DNA from: Chth-196 sp044370935
GTDB taxonomy: Bacteria > Verrucomicrobiota > Verrucomicrobiia > Chthoniobacterales > Chthoniobacteraceae
Reading direction: 5' to 3'
DNA: 6,791 bases
NCBI GenBank assembly: GCA_044370935.1
Contig: JBILUQ010000219.1
Location: 1-6,791, forward strand
How positions within the stretch are numbered: position 1 is the stretch's first letter; the number at the start of each line of letters is the position of its first letter. The notes below the pieces were generated by a model. That model worked only from the letters and a program-made list of their open reading frames with translations. It was not told the DNA's origin and did not search any database. The translations under genes and the position numbers were made by a program. Shown here piece after piece: positions 1-6,719 of the stretch.

Positions 1-2
1 AC

Positions 3-161
3 TCATCTGGTGCTGAAAAGTCCGGCGCACTGGAAGTCAGCCGCGATGCGCAATGCAGCGACTTCCTGACGCGCGCCGCACTCCCGCACGCCAAAGGCAA
101 ACTACCGTCGACCCTGCCCGGCTACGGCAGCCAGGTCATCCAGATCGATTCGCCCAAATAG
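3..161 (+). CDS. C-terminal end of an unidentified protein (partial, starts before window)
   Basis: An open frame enters from the left edge and runs 52 codons to a TAG at 159-161. It ends in LPGYGSQVIQIDSPK. The other two plus-strand frames hit stops early (TGA at 13-15 and at 67-69), so this is the only frame that stays open to the intergenic region. The short C-terminal piece has no motif I can assign to a family. A Gly-Tyr-Gly followed by a beta-strand-like tail occurs at the end of many secreted enzymes, but that is not enough for a function. It lies 87 bases upstream of the Tat-exported oxidoreductase on the same strand and could belong to the same transcript. Confidence 0.5.
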   Translation, partial: SSGAEKSGALEVSRDAQCSDFLTRAALPHAKGKLPSTLPGYGSQVIQIDSPK

Positions 162-180
162 GCATAAAGTGGCATCCATC

Positions 181-252
181 ATGACCGTTCCTTCTTACTT
201 CATTGGCGATACTTCGAACCAGAAAAAGATCAAAAAGAGCAAATCGATATGA
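181..252 (+). CDS. possible 23-residue upstream ORF coupled to the oxidoreductase gene
   Basis: ATG at 181 opens a 23-codon frame, rich in lysine near its end (QKKIKKSKSI). It stops at TGA 250-252, so the stop overlaps the ATG of the next gene (ATGA at 249-252). That geometry fits translational coupling or a leader peptide, and the main gene has no clear Shine-Dalgarno of its own. The small ORF also lacks a convincing ribosome-binding site, is too short for codon statistics, and matches no family I recognise. It may be chance. Confidence 0.2.
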   Translation: MTVPSYFIGDTSNQKKIKKSKSI

Positions 253-1661
253 ACCCCACCACCTCACACACTCGCCGCACTTTTCTTCAAACAGCCACCG
301 TCGCATCCGCAGCGGCCGTGCCTGCTCTGCTTCTCGCGACGGAAGCAAAATCCTCCGGCAAGACCACACGCACCATCGAGACGGACGTCCTCGTCTGCGG
401 TGGTGGCTGCGCGGGCATCGCGGCTGCGCTTTCGTCCGCTCGCAACGGCGCCAAGACCCTGCTGATCGAGCGCGCGGGTTTCTCCGGCGGCATCATCACC
501 ACGGTCGGGCTACCGTATTTCGATGGCCTCATCGACAAACCTAGCGGACGCTTTGTCGTGAAAGGCATCGCTCTGGAGTTTCTTCAAAAGCTGGGTGTTG
601 CCAGAGAAGGCGCAAACCACATCGATGATCTGCCGCCGGGTCTCATATCGAAGCATTGGGCGACCGTTAGGATTCCGAATGTGGAGGAGTTCAAGCTCAT
701 CGCTGACGACCTCATCTTGAAGCATGGCGATAATTTGAAGGTGCTCTACCACAGCACCGCCTGCGAGGTAGAGGTGAAGGACGGGCGTGTTGTTGCGGTC
801 GTGATCGCCAACAAAGACGGCCTAACCCGCGTGGAGGCAAAGCAGGTGATCGATTGCACCGGCGATGGCGACATCGCGCATTGGGCCGGTTGCCCGACGA
901 TCCGATCCACGCCAATGATGCCGCTGACGATGCATTTCCGCATCGGCAACGTCGTGCCGGTGGCAGAAACGCAGGCCGCTGCGAAGAAGGCGCTCATTGA
1001 GGCGCAAAAAGAAGGCAGACTGCCGAACTTCTACGGTCCTGGCCTCATCTTCGCCTTTGCGAAGGACGAATGCTACGTTCACGCCACGCGAGTGCCTGCG
1101 GATGCGACGGACGCCGCCGATTTCACCCGCGCGGAGATGCAGGGCCGCAAGGATGCGTGGACCATCTTCAACGAATGGAAGACCAAGGTGCCTGGTTTTG
1201 AAAACAGCTACTATATCATGAGCGGACCATACATCGGCGTTCGCGATACGCGCCGCATCGTCGGCGAAAACACACTCACGCTCGAAGATCTGCAAAAGAC
1301 GACGCGGCACGATGACGCCATCGCCACCGGTTGCTGGTTTCTCGACATCCACCCGCCCGAAACAACGCTCGACAAACCCTTCACCGGCTCCGGTTTCCAA
1401 CCCAAACCCTACGACATTAGCTATCGCACGCTGGTTCCCCAAAAGGTGAGCAATCTACTAGTTGCCGGTCGCTGCCATAGCGCCAGCAGCGAGGCCAGCG
1501 CCTCCAGTCGCGTCACTGTCACGGCCATAGCCCTCGGTGAAGCTGCTGGGACCGCCTCGGCACTCGCGATGAGGGCGAGAACTGAAGTTGGCATCTTCGA
1601 AGGAGTGAAGGTGCGTGAAGCACTCAGCAAGCAAAATGCCGGACCGTTCACCAATTCTTGA
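249..1661 (+). CDS. Tat-exported FAD-dependent oxidoreductase (FAD_oxidored family)
   Basis: This 470-residue flavoprotein is probably exported in folded form. Residues 8-14 (TRRTFLQ) form a twin-arginine motif, followed by a hydrophobic Ala/Leu/Val stretch to about residue 30. The FAD-binding Rossmann fold begins at about residue 45: a beta strand (TDVLVC), the dinucleotide motif GGGCAG at 51-56, and Glu74 in LLIERAGFSGG, the expected ribose-binding acid. IDCTGDGDIA at 201-210 is the second FAD-contact motif seen in this family. GVRDTRRIVGE (330-340) and the segment from NLLVAGRC (402-409) to GEAAGTASALA (430-440) form the usual C-terminal FAD-closing region. The architecture is complete and of usual length. 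The substrate is unknown; related proteins are abundant in Verrucomicrobiota and Planctomycetota, often near carbohydrate degradation genes. The start is chosen because it places the Tat motif at the N terminus. No good ribosome-binding site precedes it. Confidence 0.88.
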   Translation: MNPTTSHTRRTFLQTATVASAAAVPALLLATEAKSSGKTTRTIETDVLVCGGGCAGIAAALSSARNGAKTLLIERAGFSGGIITTVGLPYFDGLIDKPSGRFVVKGIALEFLQKLGVAREGANHIDDLPPGLISKHWATVRIPNVEEFKLIADDLILKHGDNLKVLYHSTACEVEVKDGRVVAVVIANKDGLTRVEAKQVIDCTGDGDIAHWAGCPTIRSTPMMPLTMHFRIGNVVPVAETQAAAKKALIEAQKEGRLPNFYGPGLIFAFAKDECYVHATRVPADATDAADFTRAEMQGRKDAWTIFNEWKTKVPGFENSYYIMSGPYIGVRDTRRIVGENTLTLEDLQKTTRHDDAIATGCWFLDIHPPETTLDKPFTGSGFQPKPYDISYRTLVPQKVSNLLVAGRCHSASSEASASSRVTVTAIALGEAAGTASALAMRARTEVGIFEGVKVREALSKQNAGPFTNS

Positions 1662-1664
1662 AAG

Positions 1665-1738
1665 TGATAAGAAAATGCTTTTGGCCCCGTTTCCGCAGCT
1701 CGCGCGCGCGGTATCGTCGCGGGGCGCGCCAAGATTGA
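1665..1738 (+). repeat. GC-rich hairpin-forming repeat, copy A
   Basis: This intergenic sequence recurs in inverted orientation at 6715-6786. The core 1684-1729 is identical over 46 bases. The flanks match imperfectly, with TGATA plus GCTTTT on the left and AA(G)ATTGA on the right. The core contains nested dyads: GCCCCG (1684-1689) pairs with CGGGGC (1720-1725), and CCGC (1693-1696) pairs with GCGG (1708-1711). An alternating CG tract lies at 1701-1710. It begins four bases after the oxidoreductase stop, so it could also act as a transcription barrier or mRNA-stabilising hairpin. It has no T-tract of the classical terminator kind. Confidence 0.85.
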
Positions 1739-1803
1739 TTACATCGCTGATGAAGCCGCCGCCGCACTATAACCTCGGATACCCAATTTGCTAATTCAGC
1801 ATC

Positions 1804-3987
1804 ATGAAACACAAGCTAACCGTTGCCTGCATCTTTTTGAAATCAGCTTGTCAGGCTGTTTTGCGACCTTTTTCGGATCAGTTTCATGGGCGGTCTACGC
1901 TGCGTATCGGTTCGCTACGCTCGGCTCTCACGGCCCTGCTGTTGGCGCCTCTGGCTGAGGTGGACGCCGCCGAGGTGCGAGCTGACTACGATGTCATCGT
2001 CGCCGGCGCGGGGACAGGAGGCTGCGGGGTGGCGATTCAAGCGGCGCGTATGGGAGCTGCGGTATTGTTGTTGGAGGAGAACGACTGGCTCGGCGGGCAG
2101 ACGGCGGCGGCGGGCGTCACGTCGCAGGATTACGCGACGCCCATCCTGAAGGAGTCCGGTCTGTATCGGGAGTTCTGCGAGCGCGTCAAGGCGCACTACC
2201 TGCCTCTCGGGAAGTCGCCGCAGGTGGCTTACTTTCTCACTTCGTTGAGCGCAGAGCCGCGGGTAGCCCAGGAGATTCTGCGGACGATGCTCACGGAAGC
2301 CGGGCGGCAGGGCCGGCTGGATGTGGTGACGCGAGGCAAAGTCTCGCGCGTGGCGCGCACAGGAAATGTCGTCACCGGCATCACGGCGGAGATCGCGGGC
2401 CAGGCGCGGAGCATCCACTGTCGCGTGCTCGTGGATGCGACGGAGTGGGGCGATGTCGTCCCGCTCGCCGGCCTGAACTACCGCACCGGCAACGGCACCC
2501 GCGATGCGCACAAGCCGGACAACGAAGTCCAGCACCTCACGTGGACCGCGACGATCCGCAAGTATCCCAGCCGCGTTCCCGAGGCGCTTGTCTTGAAATC
2601 CAAACCGCCCGGTTACGACGCCGCTGTCTCTAAGTTCGAGAAGATCATCAAACCCGGCGACGATCCGGTGCAGTTGCCGGCTTACGCCCCGCAGAATCGG
2701 CCGTGGTTTTTTTCCACCTTTATCAGCTACCGCGCGATGCCCGACAGCCAACGCCCGCAAGACGGGCTGGATCCTGCCTCCGTGCCGGTGCCCTTGCGTG
2801 ATCCGAAAGCCTACCGAACGGTGATTGATGCCACGCGCATCACCCGCACGCATCTCAATCATGGTAACGACTATCCCGTCCACATCCGCGACCTCGAAGA
2901 CCCAGCGAGCCGCAAGCAGACGTTGCGCGCGGCCCAAATGCGCACTCTGCAACTGCTTTACCATATCCAACAAACGCTCGGGCACAACGACTGGAGCGTC
3001 GCCGATGACGAAGGTTACGACTCGCAGCATCGTCGTGCGGAGGTCGCCGCCTGGGTCCAGGAACAGCCGGAGATGGAGCCGTTCCGCGAGTTACTCCACC
3101 ACTTCGCCGCTATGGAATATGCGCGCGAGAGCCGCCGTATCATCGGCCTGCACACCCTCTTGGCAGCGGAGATTGAGCGCCGCCCAAGTGCGCCGCGCCG
3201 GTTCGACGATGCTGTGGCGTTGAGCGATTACATGATTGATCTTCACGGCAGCCAGCAGCCGAAGTTTCTCGAACTCGATCTCGATGTGCCGGAGAGTCTC
3301 CCGGCCAAGGCTGGCGAACGCGGCTACGGCCCGTTTGGCATCCCGCTGCGCTGTTTCATCCCGGAACAACTCGATGGTTTCCTCGCCGCCGAAAAGAATT
3401 TCTCCCAGTCCCGCCTCGCTAACGGCGCCACTCGCCTTCAGCCAGCGACAATGCTTATGGGCCAGGCCGTCGGAGCTCTTGCTGCTCTATCTGCAATACA
3501 CCAGCGTCCTCCCCGCGACATCGCCGCCGCCCTAGTGCAGCGCGTGCTCCTTGACGCGGGGTGCCTGCTACACCTCACACCCTTGCGCGACATCGAGCCA
3601 CGTACGCCGCTGCACACCGCCGCTCAACTCTGTGCCGTGCATGGCTTGCTCGTGCCGGACAATGGCTGGTTTCGCCCCGACCAGGAACTTGCTGCTGAGG
3701 ATCGTCCTAAACTCCTTGCCGAAGCCCCCCCCCATCTCAACCGCGGCGAAGCCGCGCTTCTCCTCGCCGACATTCTCCAACACGAAGCCGAGGCCGCCCT
3801 CGGTAAGCCCGCTCCGTCTCTCGACCTGCACCAACCGCGCTCCATTCCAGTGGCGCCCAAGGAAGACCTCACCACCCGTTACCTGACCGAACCGACCAAC
3901 TGGTGGATGCAATCGCACACCGACTTCAGGAAGTGGAAAGAACTGCCGCCGAAGAAATCGGACACAGAGACCGATGCGACGCGGTGA
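1804..3987 (+). CDS. exported FAD-dependent oxidoreductase with SLH-like C-terminal segment
   Basis: This 727-residue flavoprotein belongs to the same broad family as the gene at 249-1661 but is much longer. A hydrophobic stretch at about 41-51 ending in AEVDAAE (cleavage near 55-57) looks like a Sec-type signal; no twin arginine is seen. The Rossmann fold starts at about 61, with GAGTGG at 68-73 and Glu91 in LLLEENDWLGGQT as ribose-binding acid. DATEWGD at 211-217 is the mid-protein FAD motif, RESRRIIG lies at 441-448, and the C-terminal FAD region runs from GYGPFGIPLRCF (507-518) through about 562. Residues 595-655 (DIEPRTPLHTAAQL, GWFRPDQEL, LNRGEAALLLADIL) resemble an S-layer-homology repeat, followed by a Pro/Thr-rich tail. 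The 40 residues before the signal core make the start uncertain. ATG 1804 is the only in-frame ATG there, TTG 1861 is an alternative, and neither has a Shine-Dalgarno. A possible -10 box, TATAAC, lies at 1768-1773. The substrate is unknown. Confidence 0.85.
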   Translation: MKHKLTVACIFLKSACQAVLRPFSDQFHGRSTLRIGSLRSALTALLLAPLAEVDAAEVRADYDVIVAGAGTGGCGVAIQAARMGAAVLLLEENDWLGGQTAAAGVTSQDYATPILKESGLYREFCERVKAHYLPLGKSPQVAYFLTSLSAEPRVAQEILRTMLTEAGRQGRLDVVTRGKVSRVARTGNVVTGITAEIAGQARSIHCRVLVDATEWGDVVPLAGLNYRTGNGTRDAHKPDNEVQHLTWTATIRKYPSRVPEALVLKSKPPGYDAAVSKFEKIIKPGDDPVQLPAYAPQNRPWFFSTFISYRAMPDSQRPQDGLDPASVPVPLRDPKAYRTVIDATRITRTHLNHGNDYPVHIRDLEDPASRKQTLRAAQMRTLQLLYHIQQTLGHNDWSVADDEGYDSQHRRAEVAAWVQEQPEMEPFRELLHHFAAMEYARESRRIIGLHTLLAAEIERRPSAPRRFDDAVALSDYMIDLHGSQQPKFLELDLDVPESLPAKAGERGYGPFGIPLRCFIPEQLDGFLAAEKNFSQSRLANGATRLQPATMLMGQAVGALAALSAIHQRPPRDIAAALVQRVLLDAGCLLHLTPLRDIEPRTPLHTAAQLCAVHGLLVPDNGWFRPDQELAAEDRPKLLAEAPPHLNRGEAALLLADILQHEAEAALGKPAPSLDLHQPRSIPVAPKEDLTTRYLTEPTNWWMQSHTDFRKWKELPPKKSDTETDATR

Positions 3988-4102
3988 TCCGCCCTTCGAA
4001 AGGCTCGATAATGAGAGAGTGGGGTGACAGACACTTTCGCGCTTCATCTCGCGCGGCTTTCACTGAACCACTGAATATCCGTTTTCACGTTGAACTCCTT
4101 CC

Positions 4103-4465
4103 ATGACATCTCAATCGCTCACTGAAAAATTTGCGTTAATCCACGAACATTGGCGGCACAAGGTCGTTGCCCAACTCAACGGCCAGGAGGTCAAGCTCGC
4201 GAAGCTCTGCGGGGTGTTCCCATGGCACCATCACGAGCACGAGGATGAGATGTTTCTTGTCTGGCGTGGGCGGATGAAGATCGAATTTCGCGAGCATATG
4301 GTCGAACTCGGCGCAGGGGAATTTTGTGTCGTGCCGCGAGGAACCGAGCATCGCACAATGGCAGACAACGAGGTCGAGGTGCTCATATTTGAACCGTCGG
4401 AAACTCGGAATACGGGCAATCTAGTGGACAATGAATTTACCGCTCCGAAGGGAGTGAGGATATGA
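4103..4465 (+). CDS. small single-domain cupin protein
   Basis: This 120-residue protein is a single conserved beta-barrel of the Cupin_2 type. Motif 1 is visible as G37, H42-x-H44, E49 and G56 (HHHEHEDEMFLVWRG), and motif 2 as G72, P78-x-G80 and H83 (GEFCVVPRGTEHRT). H42, H44, E49 and H83 are the expected four metal ligands, so a divalent metal site is likely intact. Small cupins of this kind serve as sugar isomerases, dioxygenases or ligand-binding proteins, and the sequence does not decide between them. The preceding 115 bases hold no gene and no clear promoter. There is no Shine-Dalgarno, but no other Met could start the domain intact. The stop overlaps the next start by ATGA at 4462-4465, so translation of the two is probably coupled. 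It is probably cytoplasmic, since no signal peptide is visible. Confidence 0.88.
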   Translation: MTSQSLTEKFALIHEHWRHKVVAQLNGQEVKLAKLCGVFPWHHHEHEDEMFLVWRGRMKIEFREHMVELGAGEFCVVPRGTEHRTMADNEVEVLIFEPSETRNTGNLVDNEFTAPKGVRI

Positions 4466-5253
4466 GCCAGACAATCCACATCATAGACGCTTTCACTGAC
4501 AAACCTTTCGGAGGCAATCCCGCTGCTGTTTGTCTGCTCAGACACCCCGCTGACGAACATTGGATGAAACTCGTCGCGCGGGAAATGCACCTTTCTGAGA
4601 CTGCATTCCTTTATCCAATCGAAGGAGGCTTCGCGCTGCGATGGCTGACTCCAGCGGTGGAAGTGAAGCTTTGCGGTCACGCGACGCTCGCGAGCGCCTT
4701 CACACTCTGGGAGACCGGCGTGTTGATGCCCGATGAAGCAGCACGCTTTCACACCCTAAGCGGGTGGCTGACGTGCCGACGCGATGGCGAGTGGATTGCG
4801 ATGGATTTCCCGGCGATGAGCTGTGTACCGTGCGCGGCTCCGACAGGACTGGCCGAAGCCTTGGGCTGCGAGCTCGTCGCTTGTGGTCTCAACGGCATGG
4901 ATTATCTGGTGGAGGTGGCAAACGAAACGGTGCTGCGAGCATTGAATCCAAATTTCTCGGCCCTTTCGCTGCTGCCCGTTCGCGGAGTGATCGTAACCTG
5001 CCGGAGCGAATCGCTTGAGCACGATTTTCTTTCCCGTTTCTTCGCCCCAGCAGCAGGGGTAAATGAAGATCCTGTGACCGGTTCCGCCCATTGTGCCCTA
5101 GGTCCGTATTGGCAGGCGAAACTCGGCAAGGCAGACTTCGCCGCCTTCCAAGCCAGCAAGCGCGGCGGTATCGTGAAGTTGAGTGTGCTAGGTGAGCGTG
5201 TACTATTGCGCGGACAGGCCGTGATGATGAGCAGAGTGGAGCTGATGTGTTAA
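4462..5253 (+). CDS. PhzF-family isomerase/epimerase-like protein
   Basis: This 263-residue protein has the full set of PhzF-family signatures, within a diaminopimelate-epimerase-like two-domain fold. DAFTDKPFGGNPAAV lies at 9-23. LSETAFL at 44-50 carries Glu46, which aligns with the catalytic Glu45 of PhzF. CGHATLAS sits at 71-78 and NEDPVTGSAHC at 201-211, with Asp203. PhzF itself isomerises trans-2,3-dihydro-3-hydroxyanthranilate in phenazine synthesis, but most members lie outside phenazine clusters and have unknown substrates. No other phz genes are nearby, so phenazine production is not implied. The length is slightly short for the family (usually about 260-300). The start is supported by GGAG at 4451-4454, seven bases before the ATG, and by the ATGA overlap with the cupin gene. 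The product is cytoplasmic. Confidence 0.93.
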   Translation: MSQTIHIIDAFTDKPFGGNPAAVCLLRHPADEHWMKLVAREMHLSETAFLYPIEGGFALRWLTPAVEVKLCGHATLASAFTLWETGVLMPDEAARFHTLSGWLTCRRDGEWIAMDFPAMSCVPCAAPTGLAEALGCELVACGLNGMDYLVEVANETVLRALNPNFSALSLLPVRGVIVTCRSESLEHDFLSRFFAPAAGVNEDPVTGSAHCALGPYWQAKLGKADFAAFQASKRGGIVKLSVLGERVLLRGQAVMMSRVELMC

Positions 5254-5264
5254 AATCGTGAGAG

Positions 5265-5744
5265 ATGAGTCCTGATTCCGTTCAACACTGTATCTTCTGT
5301 CGAATCGTGCATCGCCAGGCCCCAGCGCATGTCATTTGGGAAGACGAAGCTCATCTCGCATTCCTTTCGATCTACCCCAACACCACGGGCTTTTCTGTGG
5401 TCATCCCAAAGGCACACCACCCGAGCTACGCTTTTGATCTCCCTGACAAGGTGCTAGCCGATTTGACACTCGCGGCCCGTCAGGTTGGTCTGCTGCTCGA
5501 CCGCGCCTTGGTTGGGGTGGCCCGCACGGGCCTCATCTTCGAGGGTTATGGCGTGGATCACGTCCACGCAAAGTTGTTTCCCATGCACGGTACGGGCGAC
5601 GACAGCTCTTTCCGTCCAATCTCATCATCCGTGGATAGGTTTTTCCAGCGCTATGAAGGCTACATTTCCTCAAACGATGGCGCTCGGGCCACCGACGAGG
5701 ACCTTTCCCGTCTCGCTGATCACATCCGCAGTGTTCATTCATGA
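5265..5744 (+). CDS. HIT-family protein (histidine triad nucleotide hydrolase/transferase-like)
   Basis: This 159-residue cytoplasmic protein has HIT-superfamily features. CIFC at 9-12 is the N-terminal Cys pair that often binds zinc in this group. IWEDEAHLAFL at 24-34 is the usual first strand pair, VIPKAHH lies at 46-52, and the triad region is GVDHVHAKLFPMH at 96-108. The triad reads D98-H99-V-H101-A-K103: two of the three histidines are present, with Lys in the third position. A variant of this form (DHxHxKLFPM) is familiar in a bacterial HIT subgroup annotated as dinucleoside polyphosphate hydrolase-like, so activity on nucleoside phosphates is plausible but unproven. It starts 11 bases after the PhzF-family stop, with a weak GAGAG just ahead, and ends in an ATGA overlap with the OsmC-family gene. 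All three neighbours in the block are on the same strand. Confidence 0.9.
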   Translation: MSPDSVQHCIFCRIVHRQAPAHVIWEDEAHLAFLSIYPNTTGFSVVIPKAHHPSYAFDLPDKVLADLTLAARQVGLLLDRALVGVARTGLIFEGYGVDHVHAKLFPMHGTGDDSSFRPISSSVDRFFQRYEGYISSNDGARATDEDLSRLADHIRSVHS

Positions 5745-6217
5745 ACTCGCTCTTCATCAGCACCCACAACGCCACCATCCGCTGGAAGAACACCGGCCCC
5801 AATTTCCTCAAGCGCCTCTACTCGCGTGAGCACACGATCCGCTTTGACGGCGGCGTGATTGTGCCTGGATCGCCTTCACCCCACATCGTGCCCGCACCGT
5901 GGTCCAATGCAACTGCTGTTGACCCGGAGGAAGCGTTTGTCGCATCGGTGGCGAGCTGTCACATGCTCTGGTTTCTGCATGTAGCGATTGATGCGGGCTT
6001 GGAGCCTGCAAGCTATGAAGACGAAGCCGTGGGCGAGATGACGAAGAACGAGCAAGGCAGGCTGTGGATAAGCCGTGTGACGCTCCATCCGCGCATCGAA
6101 TGGCGCAGAGAAAGGCACCCAACGGCAGGCGAAGTGAAAAACTTGCACCAACAAGCGCACGACGAGTGCTTCATTGCCAACTCCATCAAAACGGAAGTAA
6201 CCATCAACGAATCATAA
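5741..6217 (+). CDS. OsmC-family protein (thiol peroxidase-like)
   Basis: This 158-residue protein has the OsmC/Ohr fold signature. DPEEAFVASVASCHM at 61-75 carries Glu63 and the peroxidatic-type Cys73, with the family spacing of ten residues, followed by the long central helix LWFLHVAIDAG. The second cysteine, Cys143 (AHDECFIANSIK), is the resolving-type partner. Members with both cysteines reduce organic hydroperoxides with lipoyl or other dithiol reductants, so such activity is likely, but the exact subfamily is not certain. The N terminus (TIRWKNTG at 12-19) matches the usual first strand. Translation is coupled to the HIT gene through ATGA at 5741-5744. It is the last gene of the four-gene block. 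A GC-rich sequence begins seven bases after its stop, without a T-tract. Confidence 0.92.
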   Translation: MNSLFISTHNATIRWKNTGPNFLKRLYSREHTIRFDGGVIVPGSPSPHIVPAPWSNATAVDPEEAFVASVASCHMLWFLHVAIDAGLEPASYEDEAVGEMTKNEQGRLWISRVTLHPRIEWRRERHPTAGEVKNLHQQAHDECFIANSIKTEVTINES

Positions 6218-6467
6218 CTTTTACCCGCGACAGGTCCGCGCGCGCGCGCCTCGGCAAGAGGACTGACCGTGCCTCCGGAACTGGCACACTCCGTGCACCT
6301 CTTGATCAAGCCGTCGGGTCGTCGTACACACTTGAAGACAGTCACTTCCGCAAATGAGGAGCCGTCGTCACAAACATCAGCCGACGGCGTTGAAACACAT
6401 TCATACACCTCCATTGCAGGTACTTCGACGGCCCGACGGCGTTTTGGCGCGAAACGGCCCTGACCGG
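6218..6467. other. intergenic stretch with short palindromes, no convincing gene
   Basis: No reading frame here looks coding on either strand. What can be seen is a degenerate copy of the GC-rich repeat near 6224-6262, a small hairpin GTGCC/GGCAC at 6269-6287, a perfect 10-base palindrome CTTGATCAAG at 6301-6310, and CCGACGGC-type words repeated at 6310-6318 (inverted), 6381-6388 and 6433-6440. This lies just past the 3' end of the DUF3631 remnant on the minus strand and may be its decayed downstream flank. Confidence 0.5.
6224..6262 (-). repeat. possible degenerate third copy of the GC-rich repeat
   Basis: On the plus strand, CCCGCGAC (6224-6231), a four-base spacer and CCGCGCGCGCG (from 6236) reproduce the order and spacing found in copy B at 6729-6751. 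The following CTCGGCAAGAGG is a weak match to CTGCGGAAACGGGG. The outer flanks do not clearly match. Low-complexity CG alternation makes chance similarity possible. Confidence 0.35.
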
Positions 6468-6719
6468 CTACAAGTACCGCTCCCAAGCGTCCATAAAGAC
6501 CTCCTCTAGGTAGCCTTTCGAATCGGATTCGCCCGTAAAACTCAGCGTTTTGCTGCAGATCCCGTATTCGCGCAGAAGCCGCGCCAGTTTTCCGGCGGGA
6601 CCATTCAAATTGCCGTATTGAAGGTCTTTCGCCCAGCGCTCTGCCCAAGGGCCGCCCAGCTCGACCAGTTTGGTGATCAGGGTTGCCGTGCTGATGCGCG
6701 TCAGCCCCGACTCCTCAAT
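6468..6719 (-). pseudogene. C-terminal remnant of a DUF3631 domain protein
   Basis: The minus strand encodes 83 sense codons ending in TAG at 6470-6468. The residues include STATLITKLVELGGPWAERW, then GKLARLLREYGICSKTL, and end with SDSKGYLEEVFMDAWERYL. This closely follows what I recall of DUF3631 C-termini: a Leu/Ala helix, a PWAEW-like motif, LARLLRxYGI, and GY..E.F.DAWxRYL just before the stop. DUF3631 proteins are usually several hundred residues and occur as replication or helicase-associated proteins on plasmids, phage-like islands and mobile elements. Here the frame meets a stop (TAA at 6722-6720) at the edge of the inverted GC-rich repeat, has no start codon at its 5' end, and the upstream domain is missing. 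It is therefore a truncated, probably non-functional fragment. The overlapping longer minus-strand frame starting at 6648 is a different frame and not this protein. Confidence 0.75.

Noticed and set aside
822..1442. 206-codon minus-strand open frame
   Set aside because: It lies antisense to the Tat oxidoreductase, with no recognisable motif, and is a shadow of a strongly supported gene.
1915..3030. 371-codon minus-strand open frame
   Set aside because: It lies antisense within the second oxidoreductase gene, whose FAD motifs are clear. Its Arg-rich translation has no domain, and GC-rich genes commonly leave the opposite strand open.
3988..4102. Terminator after the second oxidoreductase gene
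   Set aside because: Only short imperfect dyads (CCTT-CGA-AAGG near 3993 and CGCGC/GCGCG near 4040-4057) are seen, with no T-tract, so no terminator is called.
4462..5253. Phenazine biosynthesis cluster suggested by the PhzF-family gene
   Set aside because: No other phz genes are present, and most PhzF-like proteins are unrelated to phenazine synthesis.
6013..6648. 211-codon minus-strand open frame with several cysteines
   Set aside because: Its first part is an out-of-frame reading of the DUF3631 remnant and its last part runs antisense through the OsmC-family gene. Only the middle is free of other features, and it shows no family pattern.
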